NCBI GenBank assembly: GCA_900642245.1
Contig: CAAAJI010000011.1
Span: 262,043 to 290,626 of the forward strand
Direction: 5' to 3'
Source: Fragilaria radians
Taxonomy: Eukaryota; Bacillariophyta; Fragilariophyceae; Fragilariales; Fragilariaceae
DNA length: 28,584 nt
Within the stretch, counting starts at the first letter, position 1. Every line of letters begins with the position of its first letter. Shown piece by piece: positions 9,438-18,948 of the stretch. A model generated the notes under the pieces. That model was given only the letters and a program-made list of their open reading frames with translations. It was not told the origin of the DNA and did not search any database. The translations under genes and the position numbers were made by a program.

Positions 9438-11289
9438 GTTATTTTACTGGTTTTAGGGTGGGAGAGACATAGTTCGCTTGAATGTTAATAGATTATGAAG
9501 GCTCTGAATGACTTAAATGTTCCATTTGAAACTTTGAGAAGCGACAAGAGATCCTTCCATATAGTAGGCTTCAAGCTTTATCATTTAGTTAACAAAATCT
9601 CTATTTTAATAAACCTTACGGCGCCATTCGTCCCTGGAACTAATCAATTTCCAACCTTGTTCCTGTCGACAAATGTTGACCAATGTTTTTTGCTATTTGA
9701 AAAAATGTATTTGAGGAGTAGGCAACATAATTAAGAAAATGTGAGTCCTGTCAATGGAGACCTTTTCAAAATAGCTAGCTTATTAAGCACAGGGATGGTC
9801 TTTGACATACCGTAAAGTGCGAAGAAATCTTCGAGCCTGATTAAAAAATTGCCTCACACAGATATTTCGGAGAATCTTTCAGAAGATTAAATTGTGCAGA
9901 TGCATTGAAAACTTCCCTTTCTGTTACTCCAATATGTTGAGAATCAGGATTTACTTTGTGATACCATGCTATGGATTTTAACATTTAATTGTCAATTTGA
10001 TACCCCTCACAGCTTTGGATAAGAGTAATTAATATTTGATCAGCCAAATCTATTGAAGATCAATAACTATTCCTAAATGGAAAAAAGTACAGAATGGTTT
10101 TTCAAGAGTTGCAATTGGTCTCTATTAATTGAATCAATATGGCCACTTATCACCTAGATTTAGATGTTTGAAGTCAACTTGAACATAGTTGCAGCTATTT
10201 TGCAAAGGACTTTTTGAGTGAGCCAAAACACTGAGATTTTGGCACCCAAAAGCAAATAAGATGCCAGCAAGCCCCGTCAAATGCTGTGCACAGGTATCAA
10301 AGAGCTACAAAGAGATGAGAAAAGTAAATCGGCTCAACGTTAGTATCGTATTCACGCCCGAAAAAAGAAGCCTTGCTACTGAGATCTGTTGCTGGGATCC
10401 AGTAAAACAATTTTGGTGAAATACGTCACGTCAATCGTGTTACACTGCAATTCTCAAACAGATTTGAGCAGATGCTATCATTATAGATTTGCTTTTACTT
10501 AGATCATGGTTCTTCATTGTGTCCCTGAGTAGTTTCAAATGATGATCTAAAGTTTAGATTAACAATTTCCTCAAATTTGATGAATCCTGCTTTTCATGAT
10601 AAATCACTTACTCAATAAGATTTTGCCGTTGAGGCTATCTTGATTAGATATTGAGTAAAGGAATTAAAGAAGAAAGAAAGATCAGAAGTCACGTAATACA
10701 TTCGGATTCAAGTTGAAGTGAAATGAGCATAAAGATATGGTAGCTTGACTCTTCAAAGATCAGATTTAAGTGGATGGGCATTCATTTTTAGTTTATCAAA
10801 TTCTTATGGCTTTGTATCCTTCGTACCTCATTCTCACGAACTTTCCCAAGAGGCCTCAAGCATTAACAACATTCAATCCTTCAAGGCACTGGATTATTAG
10901 GTTTGGGAAAAGCTAGTTCATTTCCTTGACTTGTTTGTTCTCTTTGTAGAATCAGAGGACTTAAATAAAAGCATATTAATCTACACAGATATGCATTACT
11001 TCAATATGATCTTTTTAGCTAAGTTGTGTTCCTCTTAACTCTTTAAATTTAAGGCGTTTTCATTCTTTAGCTGTGCATACATCAGAGGTTACTCTACTTC
11101 TCTCGCTACTCGATACATTCCCTCTAATTTTTGTTAATAAAGTAGGGAAGATATTGCTAGGTCAATCCCAAACGTTCTGAAAATGGCCTTTCACCAAAGA
11201 TAACAGAGAAGAATGATTGCACCAAAAGTCATGTTATCCACTTTTGAAGAAGAATTCAACAGTCTTTTTTTTAAATAAGCTCACTAAAA
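9438..11289. other. Gene-poor region left of the MULE remnant
   Basis: No intact gene recognised. An ATG-started 79-codon frame at 9495-9734 (+) follows the release-factor gene closely but resembles nothing known and is not called. A protein-like but broken stretch lies at about 9783-10059 on the minus strand and is listed separately. The rest is AT-rich with many stops in all frames; terminal inverted repeats of a transposon were not found by eye. Confidence 0.5.
9783..10059 (-). pseudogene. Unidentified decayed coding fragment
   Basis: Read on the minus strand from 10059, 24 open codons (containing SIDLADQILITLIQSCEGY) lead to one TAA at 9987-9985, then an ATG-started run of 47 codons (SIAWYHKVNPDSQHIG, EREVFNASAQFNLLKDSPKY) to a TAA at 9843. 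A one-base shift inside a run of six A/T at 9843-9848 continues as NQARRFLRTLRYVKDHPCA up to a stop at 9783-9785. The amino acid texture is protein-like and the single shift falls in a homopolymer, which suggests an old coding sequence with one stop and one indel. I cannot name the family. It may be part of a transposable element, given the MULE remnant 1.2 kb away on the other strand, or chance. Confidence 0.35.
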
Positions 11290-12003
11290 CTCGCTATTTG
11301 AAGCCTTAGTTGATGTTATTTACTCTGAACAATATAGACATATTGTCTGGTTGGAGGAGAATACAGTCAATTGAGTAACATTGATCTTATCAAAAGATTC
11401 AATAACATGTGTTTTTAATGGACTGCGCATATAAAACTAACAAAGTTGTGATGACATCATTGGGATCACATTGACGCATCGCACCTTTAATTCTGTATTT
11501 ACATTCTTGCGCGATTAAGAGTCATTTATTTATAAGTGGGCATTGGAACAGTTTGCTACGATTGTGATTCCAAAGGTAATACATACCAACAGGGAGCTTG
11601 CATTAATGAATAACATCCAAATTGCTTTTCCTGGATGCAAAATTGTTTTGTGTATATGGCATATCAACAACATTCTGATGCAAAGTGTAAACTATTTTTC
11701 TTAAAATTGCAGATGTGGGCCAACTTAATTGTCACATGGAATGATTGGCTTCCAGTAAATCCAAAGGCAAATTTTACTTGAAAAGTGGTAAGTTCCTGGT
11801 GAAATATGATAAACATCCTGACGCACTTACATACATTTCAGTGACTTGGATGCCATACAAAAAAGTTTGTAGGATTCTTTATTTAATCAATTTTTCTCTT
11901 TGGTAGTACTACCGCATCAAGAGCAGACGTAATCTCCATGGTTAAGCGATATCTTTCTCACTCAAATTTTAATGTTCTTTATGATCCCTCCACAGATCTT
12001 TGA
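11290..12003 (+). pseudogene. Decayed Mutator-like (MULE) transposase
   Basis: Several conserved pieces of the MULE/FAR1-type transposase domain appear in the right order but in changing frames. They are: ALVDVIYSEQYRHIVWLEEN (from about 11303); LIKRFNN (11386); VFLMDCAYKTNK (ATG of MDC at 11418) with the first catalytic Asp; IGITLTHRTFN (11459); WALEQFATIVIPKVIHTNRE (11537) leading into LALMNNIQIAFPGCKIVLC and IWHIN; HPDALTYISVTWMPYKK; and FGSTTASRADVISMVKRYL (from about 11899) at the position of the third catalytic acid. Reading frames change at least four times, and in-frame stops occur at 11516-11518 and 11702-11704. The second catalytic Asp (TDRE in relatives) is Asn here, and the usual Glu after SR is replaced by Asp. 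The copy is therefore dead. Element ends and target-site duplications were not identified. Confidence 0.87.
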
Positions 12004-12297
12004 AGAGATCAAACAAATAAGCCACCAGGGATAAATTCCGAAAATCAAAAATTAGCTGGTAGTAAAAAATCTACACACGTCAAATCAAGCATGGAAAGTG
12101 AATTTGAAGGTACACGTGCTGTGAGTAATAAGCATACGTAAGAGGTAATACTGGACCAAAAATATCAATGAATTTTAAAGCGATACAGGTCACGAGAGGT
12201 CCTCAATATTGTTGTCAGAAATAGGCAACAACTTGTTATTGTGGGCATCCCTCAGTAGAGCTTAGATAGATGGAATAGACTCTTTATATCTATCGAT
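12004..12297. other. Spacer between the MULE remnant and the oxygenase gene
   Basis: About 290 nt; it could hold the eroded C-terminal part of the transposase (zinc-binding region in relatives), but no cysteine pattern is visible. The right part serves as the 5' flank of the oxygenase gene. Confidence 0.4.
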
Positions 12298-13323
12298 ATG
12301 AGATTAGTCAAGGTTCAATTCGCATTTCTGTTCATTTTGCTCTTTCTGAATCCCATTTGTTGCTTTAGGTTCCCCTGTAAGAGAACGATTGTCTTTCCAT
12401 CGAAGCACTTGCTTCGAATAACAAAACATGATAAGCATCATGATCCATACACCTGTTTCAATGAAATACCCAAAGAGTACAATGTGGAGATTCTATCTAA
12501 TGATCCACTAGTATACATCATTCGCAATTTTCTCTCGTGTGCTGAGTGTCAAGCGTACATCGAACGTATCAAGGAGCTGGAAAGGCAAGGCAATCGAGTA
12601 ATGACTCGGTCCAACCCTCCGGAGGTATCCTTGAATGCCTCTCAACTATGGCCTTTGCCATTACTTTCATCATTAGCTTGTATTCCTAGACTACTACGTA
12701 TAGATACGACAACAACGATGACAATGGAGGACTTGGTACGAGCTCTACTTCCTCCCATCATGGTGGCTTTAACCCTGAGTTCTTTTCTTGTCATTGCTGC
12801 TGTACCAGTACTCCAAATGTTTTCAAATAAGTCTTCACGTACAAGTGACGCAATGGCATTGAACGATTCTGATGATGTCAGTTTTGTTAGGGCACTTGTC
12901 GATCGTGTCACAACCGTCACTGGTCATCCTTGGAACAAATGGGAAGCTCCTGTCGTGACTCGCTATGCACCAGGAGCCATATTTTCGAAGCATGGAGATG
13001 CATCTCCAACGAAAGGATCCGAGTGGAAGGATCTTGGCGGTCAACGTATCATTACATGCATTTGCTACCTCAACACTCTGGTGGAAGGTCAGGGAGGAGA
13101 AACGTCATTTGATCGACTTCAATTGAAGGTATCCCCGACAGAGGGTTCAGCTCTCTTTTTTTATCCAGCTAATCCAACTACTTTAGAAGCAGATGACAGA
13201 ACATTACATGAATCATTACCACCGTCACAAGAAAAGTGGATTGTCCAAATGTTTGGACGAATCGGACCTAGAGTTCCTCATCCTTTAGGACTGCCTGATC
13301 AATTTGATTGCAAAGACATTTAA
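12298..13323 (+). CDS. Prolyl 4-hydroxylase-like Fe(II)/2-oxoglutarate dioxygenase with signal peptide and internal hydrophobic segment
   Basis: 341 aa. Enzymes of this family hydroxylate prolyl residues (or related substrates) using O2 and 2-oxoglutarate. A hydrophobic N-terminus (residues 4-22) ending PICC and followed by FRFP looks like a signal peptide. YIIRNFLSCAECQAYIERI (73-91) is the typical start of the P4H fold. The catalytic half carries RYAPGAIFSKHGD with Fe ligands His232 and Asp234, the ITCICYLN strand, GGETSF, distal His304 in TLHESLPP, and Lys313 nine residues later as the expected 2-oxoglutarate anchor. All key residues are present. Between the two halves lies an insert (about 112-185) with a strongly hydrophobic stretch at 147-172 (LVRALLPPIMVALTLSSFLV), long enough for a membrane span. 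The next gene starts 84 nt downstream on the same strand. ER/Golgi placement is likely; plastid targeting is possible because Phe follows the predicted cleavage site. Confidence 0.87.
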   Translation: MRLVKVQFAFLFILLFLNPICCFRFPCKRTIVFPSKHLLRITKHDKHHDPYTCFNEIPKEYNVEILSNDPLVYIIRNFLSCAECQAYIERIKELERQGNRVMTRSNPPEVSLNASQLWPLPLLSSLACIPRLLRIDTTTTMTMEDLVRALLPPIMVALTLSSFLVIAAVPVLQMFSNKSSRTSDAMALNDSDDVSFVRALVDRVTTVTGHPWNKWEAPVVTRYAPGAIFSKHGDASPTKGSEWKDLGGQRIITCICYLNTLVEGQGGETSFDRLQLKVSPTEGSALFFYPANPTTLEADDRTLHESLPPSQEKWIVQMFGRIGPRVPHPLGLPDQFDCKDI

Positions 13324-13407
13324 AGATGGTTCTTTTTTGCTAGTCTAAATAGTAATGTCATTGAACTTTTTTTTCAAAAAATCAATAAGGTTTAACTATA
13401 GGGATAT

Positions 13408-16044
13408 ATGTACAAATGTGTTTTCGATTTGTTGGCAAACATGTCCGAACATCATCTTGAACAAGTCATTTATGAATTACTGATTGGTTCGAATCTTCTT
13501 TATCGAAACGCATCATCTTATACGCTGCTACATGAAAACACTCAAAAACAATGCTCGGAAAGCGATGTTATGAGATGGAAAACCCATTTCCTTCGATTGA
13601 ATCGCGTCAAGGCCCGATTCTTTGATCGGTCAGGTCGATTGACAACTCGGAGGTTTCCATCACATTTACGAAAACCATCCTTGGATGTGATACAACCTTC
13701 AAACTGCGGAGAAAATGTCAGCTTGATGCAGAATGAGAAAGAAGGAGAAGAAGATTACCATGAACAACAATTACAGCAGCAGCAACAACAACAATACAAC
13801 ACACAAACTGCAGCAGAATTATCAGCAACTTTACCAACTCCCAATGAACCATCATACTTATATTACAGCTTACAGGAAGAAATTCGAAGACGAATCTTTC
13901 CGATGGATCGTGCGATGCGACTCGCTCTTCGAAAACGAGAAGGTCCATATCAACAACGAATTTCAGGACGTCGTATTAGGAAGGATGACTTGACGCGATT
14001 CGATCGCGAAATATCCATCGAAAGAATGAATGCATCACCAGAATATTTGGCACCCTTTCATTCTTCGGTTCTTAAGTGGGGTGCAAAAGAAAATTCTATG
14101 ACAATGCATGCTTCGCCGATGGAACTGGAACATACTCACTACAACAACATGGATAGTCTCGGTTTTGACGATGGCACCATTGACAATGTACAAGATTATG
14201 GAAACTGCTTAGTTGCTTTGTCATGTCCATGTCCTTCTTGTTATTCTAGTGACAATAATCAATCCACACGGTATTTGATGCATCCTACAGGAGAAATTCA
14301 TTCTTTATTGTCGTTATCACGGTTGGAATTTCCTCACGATGACAAAGGCAATGACCAAAGCCAAAACGATAGCGACTCAAACTATAAATCAGAAGCAAAA
14401 CACGAACTCGAAATCGGAGACCGAATCCTTCAAATTGTGGAATGTTCCCCACAGGCGAAGAATAATTTGGGAAGGACTTACTTTGTGATTCGGACTCTCA
14501 ACTATATCACAATGGTAAAATTGACATCCTTGAAGCGAAATTGCCTTTTTTGTCTAGAATCTGTTAAGCGGATTGACTTGCGTAGCTTGGTACGCTTTCA
14601 ACCAAGCTATCGTCCTTGTCATGTGGCTGCTCATCCCAATTATGGAAATTTAATTTCAGACCCCTTAATTGCAATCGTTACTAAGCTCCAGCGTGAAAGT
14701 AATACAAATGTCATTCATATGGGTATCGACCTTTCCACTCCACACTGCATTTCGAATCTGCAATCCATAGAGCTATTGGAATTCTCGGTATTGCATCCTA
14801 TGATCCTTCAGGCATCCGCAACGTCTTACATCCGACCAGCGTTGGCACAACATTTGTCGCACAAACGTCCCATGTTCGGAAATGGATCATCCATATACAC
14901 GATAGATCTCCGTACCGAAAAGGGTATATTTCAATGGAGTCCCAGTGCAGAAGAATTCGTTACCGAGGGAATTCATTCTATCAGTGGATTACTCGTGGAT
15001 TATTCCAGCCCACATCGCGTGTTTGTGAACTCGACATCGTCATCCAAAATGTGGGAAATCGATGCACGCATGCCTTATAAAGCAGTATGTACGTGGTCTC
15101 TACCAGGTTGCTGCAATAGTATTGGACTCAACCCAAGAAGTGCAAGGTTATTACGTGGTGTAGGATCACTACTACATCAACCCAGAGGTCAATATCAAGA
15201 TGGGGTCGTGAAGCCCATTTTAAGCATCGACAAGAAAAGTATGGATGCATTTGGACTTTCCATTTACCAGCAACCCTTGGTACCTCCTATACTGGGAACT
15301 CCTAGTTTGGAAGTGACTCATGGACTACGAATGGAAGGAGCGAGCATTGCTAGGTCCAGTATTCTTCCTCTTCCAGATAACTCAACTAATATTTCATATT
15401 GTGGTATAGCTTCCTTTCGTGATAAGGCGACTAGGTTTCTCACATCAGATCAATGCTCTCAACTTGGTTATGTCAAAGACCCAAGTATGGCACTCTCGGT
15501 TTATACTATGACAAGTAAAGGTGATTTGTATTCATCCATTCTTTTGGAATGCAGTGATCTTGAATTCTCCAGATCTGTTCCAGCACCTACTGTACCAGGA
15601 GCAAAGGTCTTGTTACTACCCTCGATGGCTTCTTCAAGTCAATATTCAATTGGAAAACAGTCAACATATAATAAGAATCCTAACACTGGCGGGTATTCGC
15701 TTAAACCAACGCTGGGTGATGGAACGATTCTTTCAAGTTCTAGGGTAACAAATGTATGTGTCGAAAAACGAAGTGACTGTGGTCCCTTCCAAACAATTCC
15801 TCAAGTAGAGATCTATAAACGTTTTGTTGCTGATTCAGAACGTAGTGTTAACAATCTTTCGACGTCAAAAAAGCGTAGTCGATTGTCGAGCGATGTAACT
15901 TCCAGTGATTCGATACAGTTCCAGGAAGCCATGGATAGCTTTCCAAATTTATGGAGAGATGATTCTCTTGATACTGCTCCCGAGAGTGTGAACACAAATT
16001 CTCATGCCTTATCCACCATGGGTTCGAAGTTTTGGAGAATGTAA
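13408..16044 (+). CDS. Large protein, possible TAF1C/Rrn6-like RNA polymerase I initiation factor
   Basis: 878 codons from the ATG at 13408; the Met 11 codons later (13441, MSEHHLEQVIYELL) has a purine at -3 and may be the true start. A Gln run (120-129) lies in a low-complexity N-terminal part. The middle has short beta-strand-like repeats in the style of a degenerate beta-propeller. Two pieces resemble the TAF1C/Rrn6 family of the RNA polymerase I selectivity factor: KMWEIDARMPYKAVCTW (547-563), like the 'DER-P--P-L-W' propeller block, and YTMTSKGDLYSSIL (699-712), like the 'MTSLGDLF' block. A basic KKRSR cluster (821-825) could be a nuclear signal. If right, the protein helps recruit polymerase I to rDNA promoters in the nucleolus. 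This is a resemblance recalled from motif wording, not an alignment, so the coding call is firm and the function tentative. It is convergent with the next gene, 230 nt apart. Confidence 0.75.
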   Translation: MYKCVFDLLANMSEHHLEQVIYELLIGSNLLYRNASSYTLLHENTQKQCSESDVMRWKTHFLRLNRVKARFFDRSGRLTTRRFPSHLRKPSLDVIQPSNCGENVSLMQNEKEGEEDYHEQQLQQQQQQQYNTQTAAELSATLPTPNEPSYLYYSLQEEIRRRIFPMDRAMRLALRKREGPYQQRISGRRIRKDDLTRFDREISIERMNASPEYLAPFHSSVLKWGAKENSMTMHASPMELEHTHYNNMDSLGFDDGTIDNVQDYGNCLVALSCPCPSCYSSDNNQSTRYLMHPTGEIHSLLSLSRLEFPHDDKGNDQSQNDSDSNYKSEAKHELEIGDRILQIVECSPQAKNNLGRTYFVIRTLNYITMVKLTSLKRNCLFCLESVKRIDLRSLVRFQPSYRPCHVAAHPNYGNLISDPLIAIVTKLQRESNTNVIHMGIDLSTPHCISNLQSIELLEFSVLHPMILQASATSYIRPALAQHLSHKRPMFGNGSSIYTIDLRTEKGIFQWSPSAEEFVTEGIHSISGLLVDYSSPHRVFVNSTSSSKMWEIDARMPYKAVCTWSLPGCCNSIGLNPRSARLLRGVGSLLHQPRGQYQDGVVKPILSIDKKSMDAFGLSIYQQPLVPPILGTPSLEVTHGLRMEGASIARSSILPLPDNSTNISYCGIASFRDKATRFLTSDQCSQLGYVKDPSMALSVYTMTSKGDLYSSILLECSDLEFSRSVPAPTVPGAKVLLLPSMASSSQYSIGKQSTYNKNPNTGGYSLKPTLGDGTILSSSRVTNVCVEKRSDCGPFQTIPQVEIYKRFVADSERSVNNLSTSKKRSRLSSDVTSSDSIQFQEAMDSFPNLWRDDSLDTAPESVNTNSHALSTMGSKFWRM

Positions 16045-16274
16045 GGAGGATGCGTATTCTGAATATTACAACACAAGTTCTCCTGATAATTTTTCCTTGA
16101 AGAAGAAAGAATACTGTCTATGAAAAGTGCGATTATTACATCACAAACCTAATGTTTGCTTCATGCTTTACTAAACATATTCAACACTTAATTAAAATAG
16201 AAGTATTTAAAATTCATGCAAGATACAGTCTAATATTACTTGTAGGTTAATAAATAAGTCCTTTCAGTTGGTGA

Positions 16275-18869
16275 TCATTCGTGAATGGACCGTGTCGTTA
16301 TACTCAAGCATGTTATGGCAAGTTCAACACTTCGTGCGAGATGGGCAACGGAAAAACGATTATCCAAGCCCAGGACAAATTGAAGTAGTTCAAGACGCAG
16401 ACAAGGTGAATGCATTCTGGAAACCATATCATGGATAGCTTGTAAGAAAGTTACACTTTCCATATTCAAATCCGATGCCATTGCCGCCACTGCCTTGAGT
16501 TTGTTGGCAAACGCCTTTCGATTTACGATTGCCTTGTTGCTAATAAATGCCATGAAGCTGGAATCGTTTTCCATGGCAATCTTCAAATCAGCCTGAGCGG
16601 CATGTTGATCACGCCACGAGGCTAATCGAAAAGCAACCGAGTTTTGGCCATGTTCTACCCACTCGTCCAATGCTCCGATACACTCTAGTACTCGTTTCAT
16701 GGCCCCACCATCTTGCATGGCCTTCAGTACTTGCGCTGCTCCTAGTACTGCCAACAGACCATCTGAATTTGTGGCAGATCTCAATCTATCTGTGTCTAAT
16801 GGAGGTGGTGGAGGTGGCGACGGAATGATATGGCTTTGAAGTGATCCATTTGGGCTTCTCTTCACAATGTCGTCGCAAAAAGGAGCCTTGTCTCTCTCAG
16901 ATTTTCCTTTCAATGCACAATCGATTTCCTCGCTTTTTGTAGCCACAACTGAATAAAGGATTAGGAGTTGACGAGCAGTGTGGTAGTCGCTAGAACGCAC
17001 TGCAGACGCTAGTCCCTCATTCACAATTTCTTGTAGGTGATTTCTTCTCTTTCCTTCAATCCCACGATGTGATTCATCCAAATCGTCATCCATTCTTTTC
17101 GCTTCCATCAAAAGTCTAACTGTGCTTTCATCGGTTGCACCAAATCCTCCTGCAAGACGAGCACGCTCTTCCGGGGTCAAAATATGGCGGATGTTATCCG
17201 ACTCTATATCTATGAGCTCTTCCATTTTATGCTGCAATTCTGCCTCTCCCGTGTTTCCAATTGTTGTCTTGTAGGCAAGAGCTTGATTCTGAAAGGGATT
17301 CAAGTCACGGGCAGCGATTTGGAGCAACTGCTGCTCTAGCTTTTGTGTCAAGACTCGAACTCCAAGTTCCGGTGAAATAAAAAGAAGTGGGGTTGATTTG
17401 ATAGATTCTTGACCCCAAACATGAGCCGCCCGCGCTCTAGTCCGCAGAAGTGTTATCAAGTGACCATAAGTTGCTGTCCTTACAAAAAAGGCAACTGGAA
17501 GGCCGGTCCCATGCTCCAAGGAAGGCAGATTGGAGCATCCTGAAGAGGGATTGGTTGTATCTTTTCCATTGAAGATCTGACCGACGCCCCCCACACGAAG
17601 ATATACTTCGTTATAAGGAACAGTTTTAAGTCCGCCCTTAATTGTGCGTCCCAAGATTTCAAAATCTTTTTTGGTGAGATAATCGTGATTATTTGAACGT
17701 AGTTTCTTTAAGGTAACTAAAGCTTCCGCTCGACCATTTATCAACCCCCCACGATCATCAATGTTAAATTCTGTTTTTGCGGCGTAGCCGGAAGGCCAAG
17801 CCCATGTTTGGGTCCTTTCTACTACCTGACATTCGGTATTGGATCCATAATCCTTGGGAAGAGCAAAAACTACACCTGTTGTATATTCGTTGGTAGAACC
17901 ATATGCACGCATTTTTCTACCATTAGTTGGAAGTAAAGTTGTTGACGTGACAAATGCATTGTATTTGTATTCCCTGGATGGGGGGATATCATCGTGTTTA
18001 TCAGGATATCGAGTATCATGCCCTTTGACAAACGGCTTTAGGAATCGTCGTAAAAATGCAGTCCAATCATGATTACGAAGTGTCTTAACGCAAGCATATT
18101 GCTGATGAAACAAATCAACAACTTCTTGCTCAGCCTCACTTAAGTCATCAGGATTGATATCGAATAGTAAAGGAGTAAACTCATTCTTTGATGTAAGCTC
18201 AAGGGGTGGAAGAGGTTTTATCTTTGAGGTATGATTTACGATTTTTGTTGATTCTCCTCCATCGTTGGAATCAGAACTCAGTGTATGACGGAACTTGGCT
18301 CTTCGCAAGTGATCTCGAAAGACAATGGATCGGGCTGATTCGTGATATATCAAGATTGGCGGTGGGACAGGTTTGTCAGAATCTAAAGGATGAGAATCAT
18401 CGGAAGAGAAAGACGACGTTCGATTCCGCGATGAAAAAACATTGAGCGAGGAGGGGAGGGTAGGAATCATTTCCTCTAAGGATGAAGGCAAAATGACTTC
18501 AGCCAGCAACTGAGTGAATGAATGTGGTGTCAATCTATGGAACACTACTTCTCGTAGACCGCAAGGCCCTGTGTAAGGAGGATATATACTACCAATTGAT
18601 TCTTTTTGGAAATTTCCTCGCAGCTTCGCGTCCAAGTTGTATCTATCGCAATGCCCACAAAGTGAGATCCAAAACACGAGGATGAAGGGGAAAACTAATT
18701 GAAGATTTCCAATGCGATTTTCAATCAGGTACAGTCGAACGATGATAGATATCAGCACCAAGTGTCGGATAAGAGTGGGAGTAAGTGATGTTGACAGGAG
18801 AGTAATCGTTATTTCTATGAAACTGGGACGCTGCCTTTGGCAAGCAATTGGTGATACGATCAGAGGCAA
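16275..18869 (-). CDS. Large conserved protein of unknown function (5' exon unresolved)
   Basis: An open frame of 864 codons begins right after a stop with TTG and has no ATG until codon 134 (18470). Upstream codons such as CGLREVVFHRLTPHSF (about 103-118) already look coding, so the gene very probably has a 5' exon spliced in. An ATG at 18948 opens another frame (MKSIVALTLNRADINANSN) that could join by a donor near 18750-18830 to the acceptor TTACACAG at about 18573; the hydrophobic stretch of codons 17-73 would then be intron. The core at about 295-540 is rich in conserved-looking motifs: REYKYNAFVTSTTLLP, EYTTGVVFALP, WAWPSGYAAKTEFNID, GRAEALVTLKKL, YNEVYLRVGGVG, GTGLPVAFFVRTATYGHLI, PLLFISPELGVRV. 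I associate this block with uncharacterised stramenopile proteins. The later part is helical, with a Pro run (PSPPPPPP). No enzymatic motif is recognised. Confidence 0.82.
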   Translation of the reverse strand: MPLIVSPIACQRQRPSFIEITITLLSTSLTPTLIRHLVLISIIVRLYLIENRIGNLQLVFPFILVFWISLCGHCDRYNLDAKLRGNFQKESIGSIYPPYTGPCGLREVVFHRLTPHSFTQLLAEVILPSSLEEMIPTLPSSLNVFSSRNRTSSFSSDDSHPLDSDKPVPPPILIYHESARSIVFRDHLRRAKFRHTLSSDSNDGGESTKIVNHTSKIKPLPPLELTSKNEFTPLLFDINPDDLSEAEQEVVDLFHQQYACVKTLRNHDWTAFLRRFLKPFVKGHDTRYPDKHDDIPPSREYKYNAFVTSTTLLPTNGRKMRAYGSTNEYTTGVVFALPKDYGSNTECQVVERTQTWAWPSGYAAKTEFNIDDRGGLINGRAEALVTLKKLRSNNHDYLTKKDFEILGRTIKGGLKTVPYNEVYLRVGGVGQIFNGKDTTNPSSGCSNLPSLEHGTGLPVAFFVRTATYGHLITLLRTRARAAHVWGQESIKSTPLLFISPELGVRVLTQKLEQQLLQIAARDLNPFQNQALAYKTTIGNTGEAELQHKMEELIDIESDNIRHILTPEERARLAGGFGATDESTVRLLMEAKRMDDDLDESHRGIEGKRRNHLQEIVNEGLASAVRSSDYHTARQLLILYSVVATKSEEIDCALKGKSERDKAPFCDDIVKRSPNGSLQSHIIPSPPPPPPLDTDRLRSATNSDGLLAVLGAAQVLKAMQDGGAMKRVLECIGALDEWVEHGQNSVAFRLASWRDQHAAQADLKIAMENDSSFMAFISNKAIVNRKAFANKLKAVAAMASDLNMESVTFLQAIHDMVSRMHSPCLRLELLQFVLGLDNRFSVAHLARSVELAITCLSITTRSIHE

Positions 18870-18948
18870 TCAGCAAACAATGTCCGTTGATGTTTGAGTT
18901 CGCATTTATATCGGCCCGGTTTAAAGTTAAGGCTACAATGGATTTCAT

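Noticed and set aside
9495..9734. 79-codon ATG-started frame (+) just after the release-factor gene
   Set aside because: Resembles nothing known, has no conserved motif, and lies in the expected 3' untranslated region.
13763..13800. CAG/CAA repeat as an expanded microsatellite
   Set aside because: Mixed CAG/CAA codons within a Gln-rich coding region; ordinary low complexity, not a pure repeat tract.
18650..18820. Two transmembrane helices at the N-terminus of the large unknown protein
   Set aside because: That stretch has no start codon before it and is more likely intron or untranslated sequence, so the hydrophobicity is not evidence of a membrane protein.
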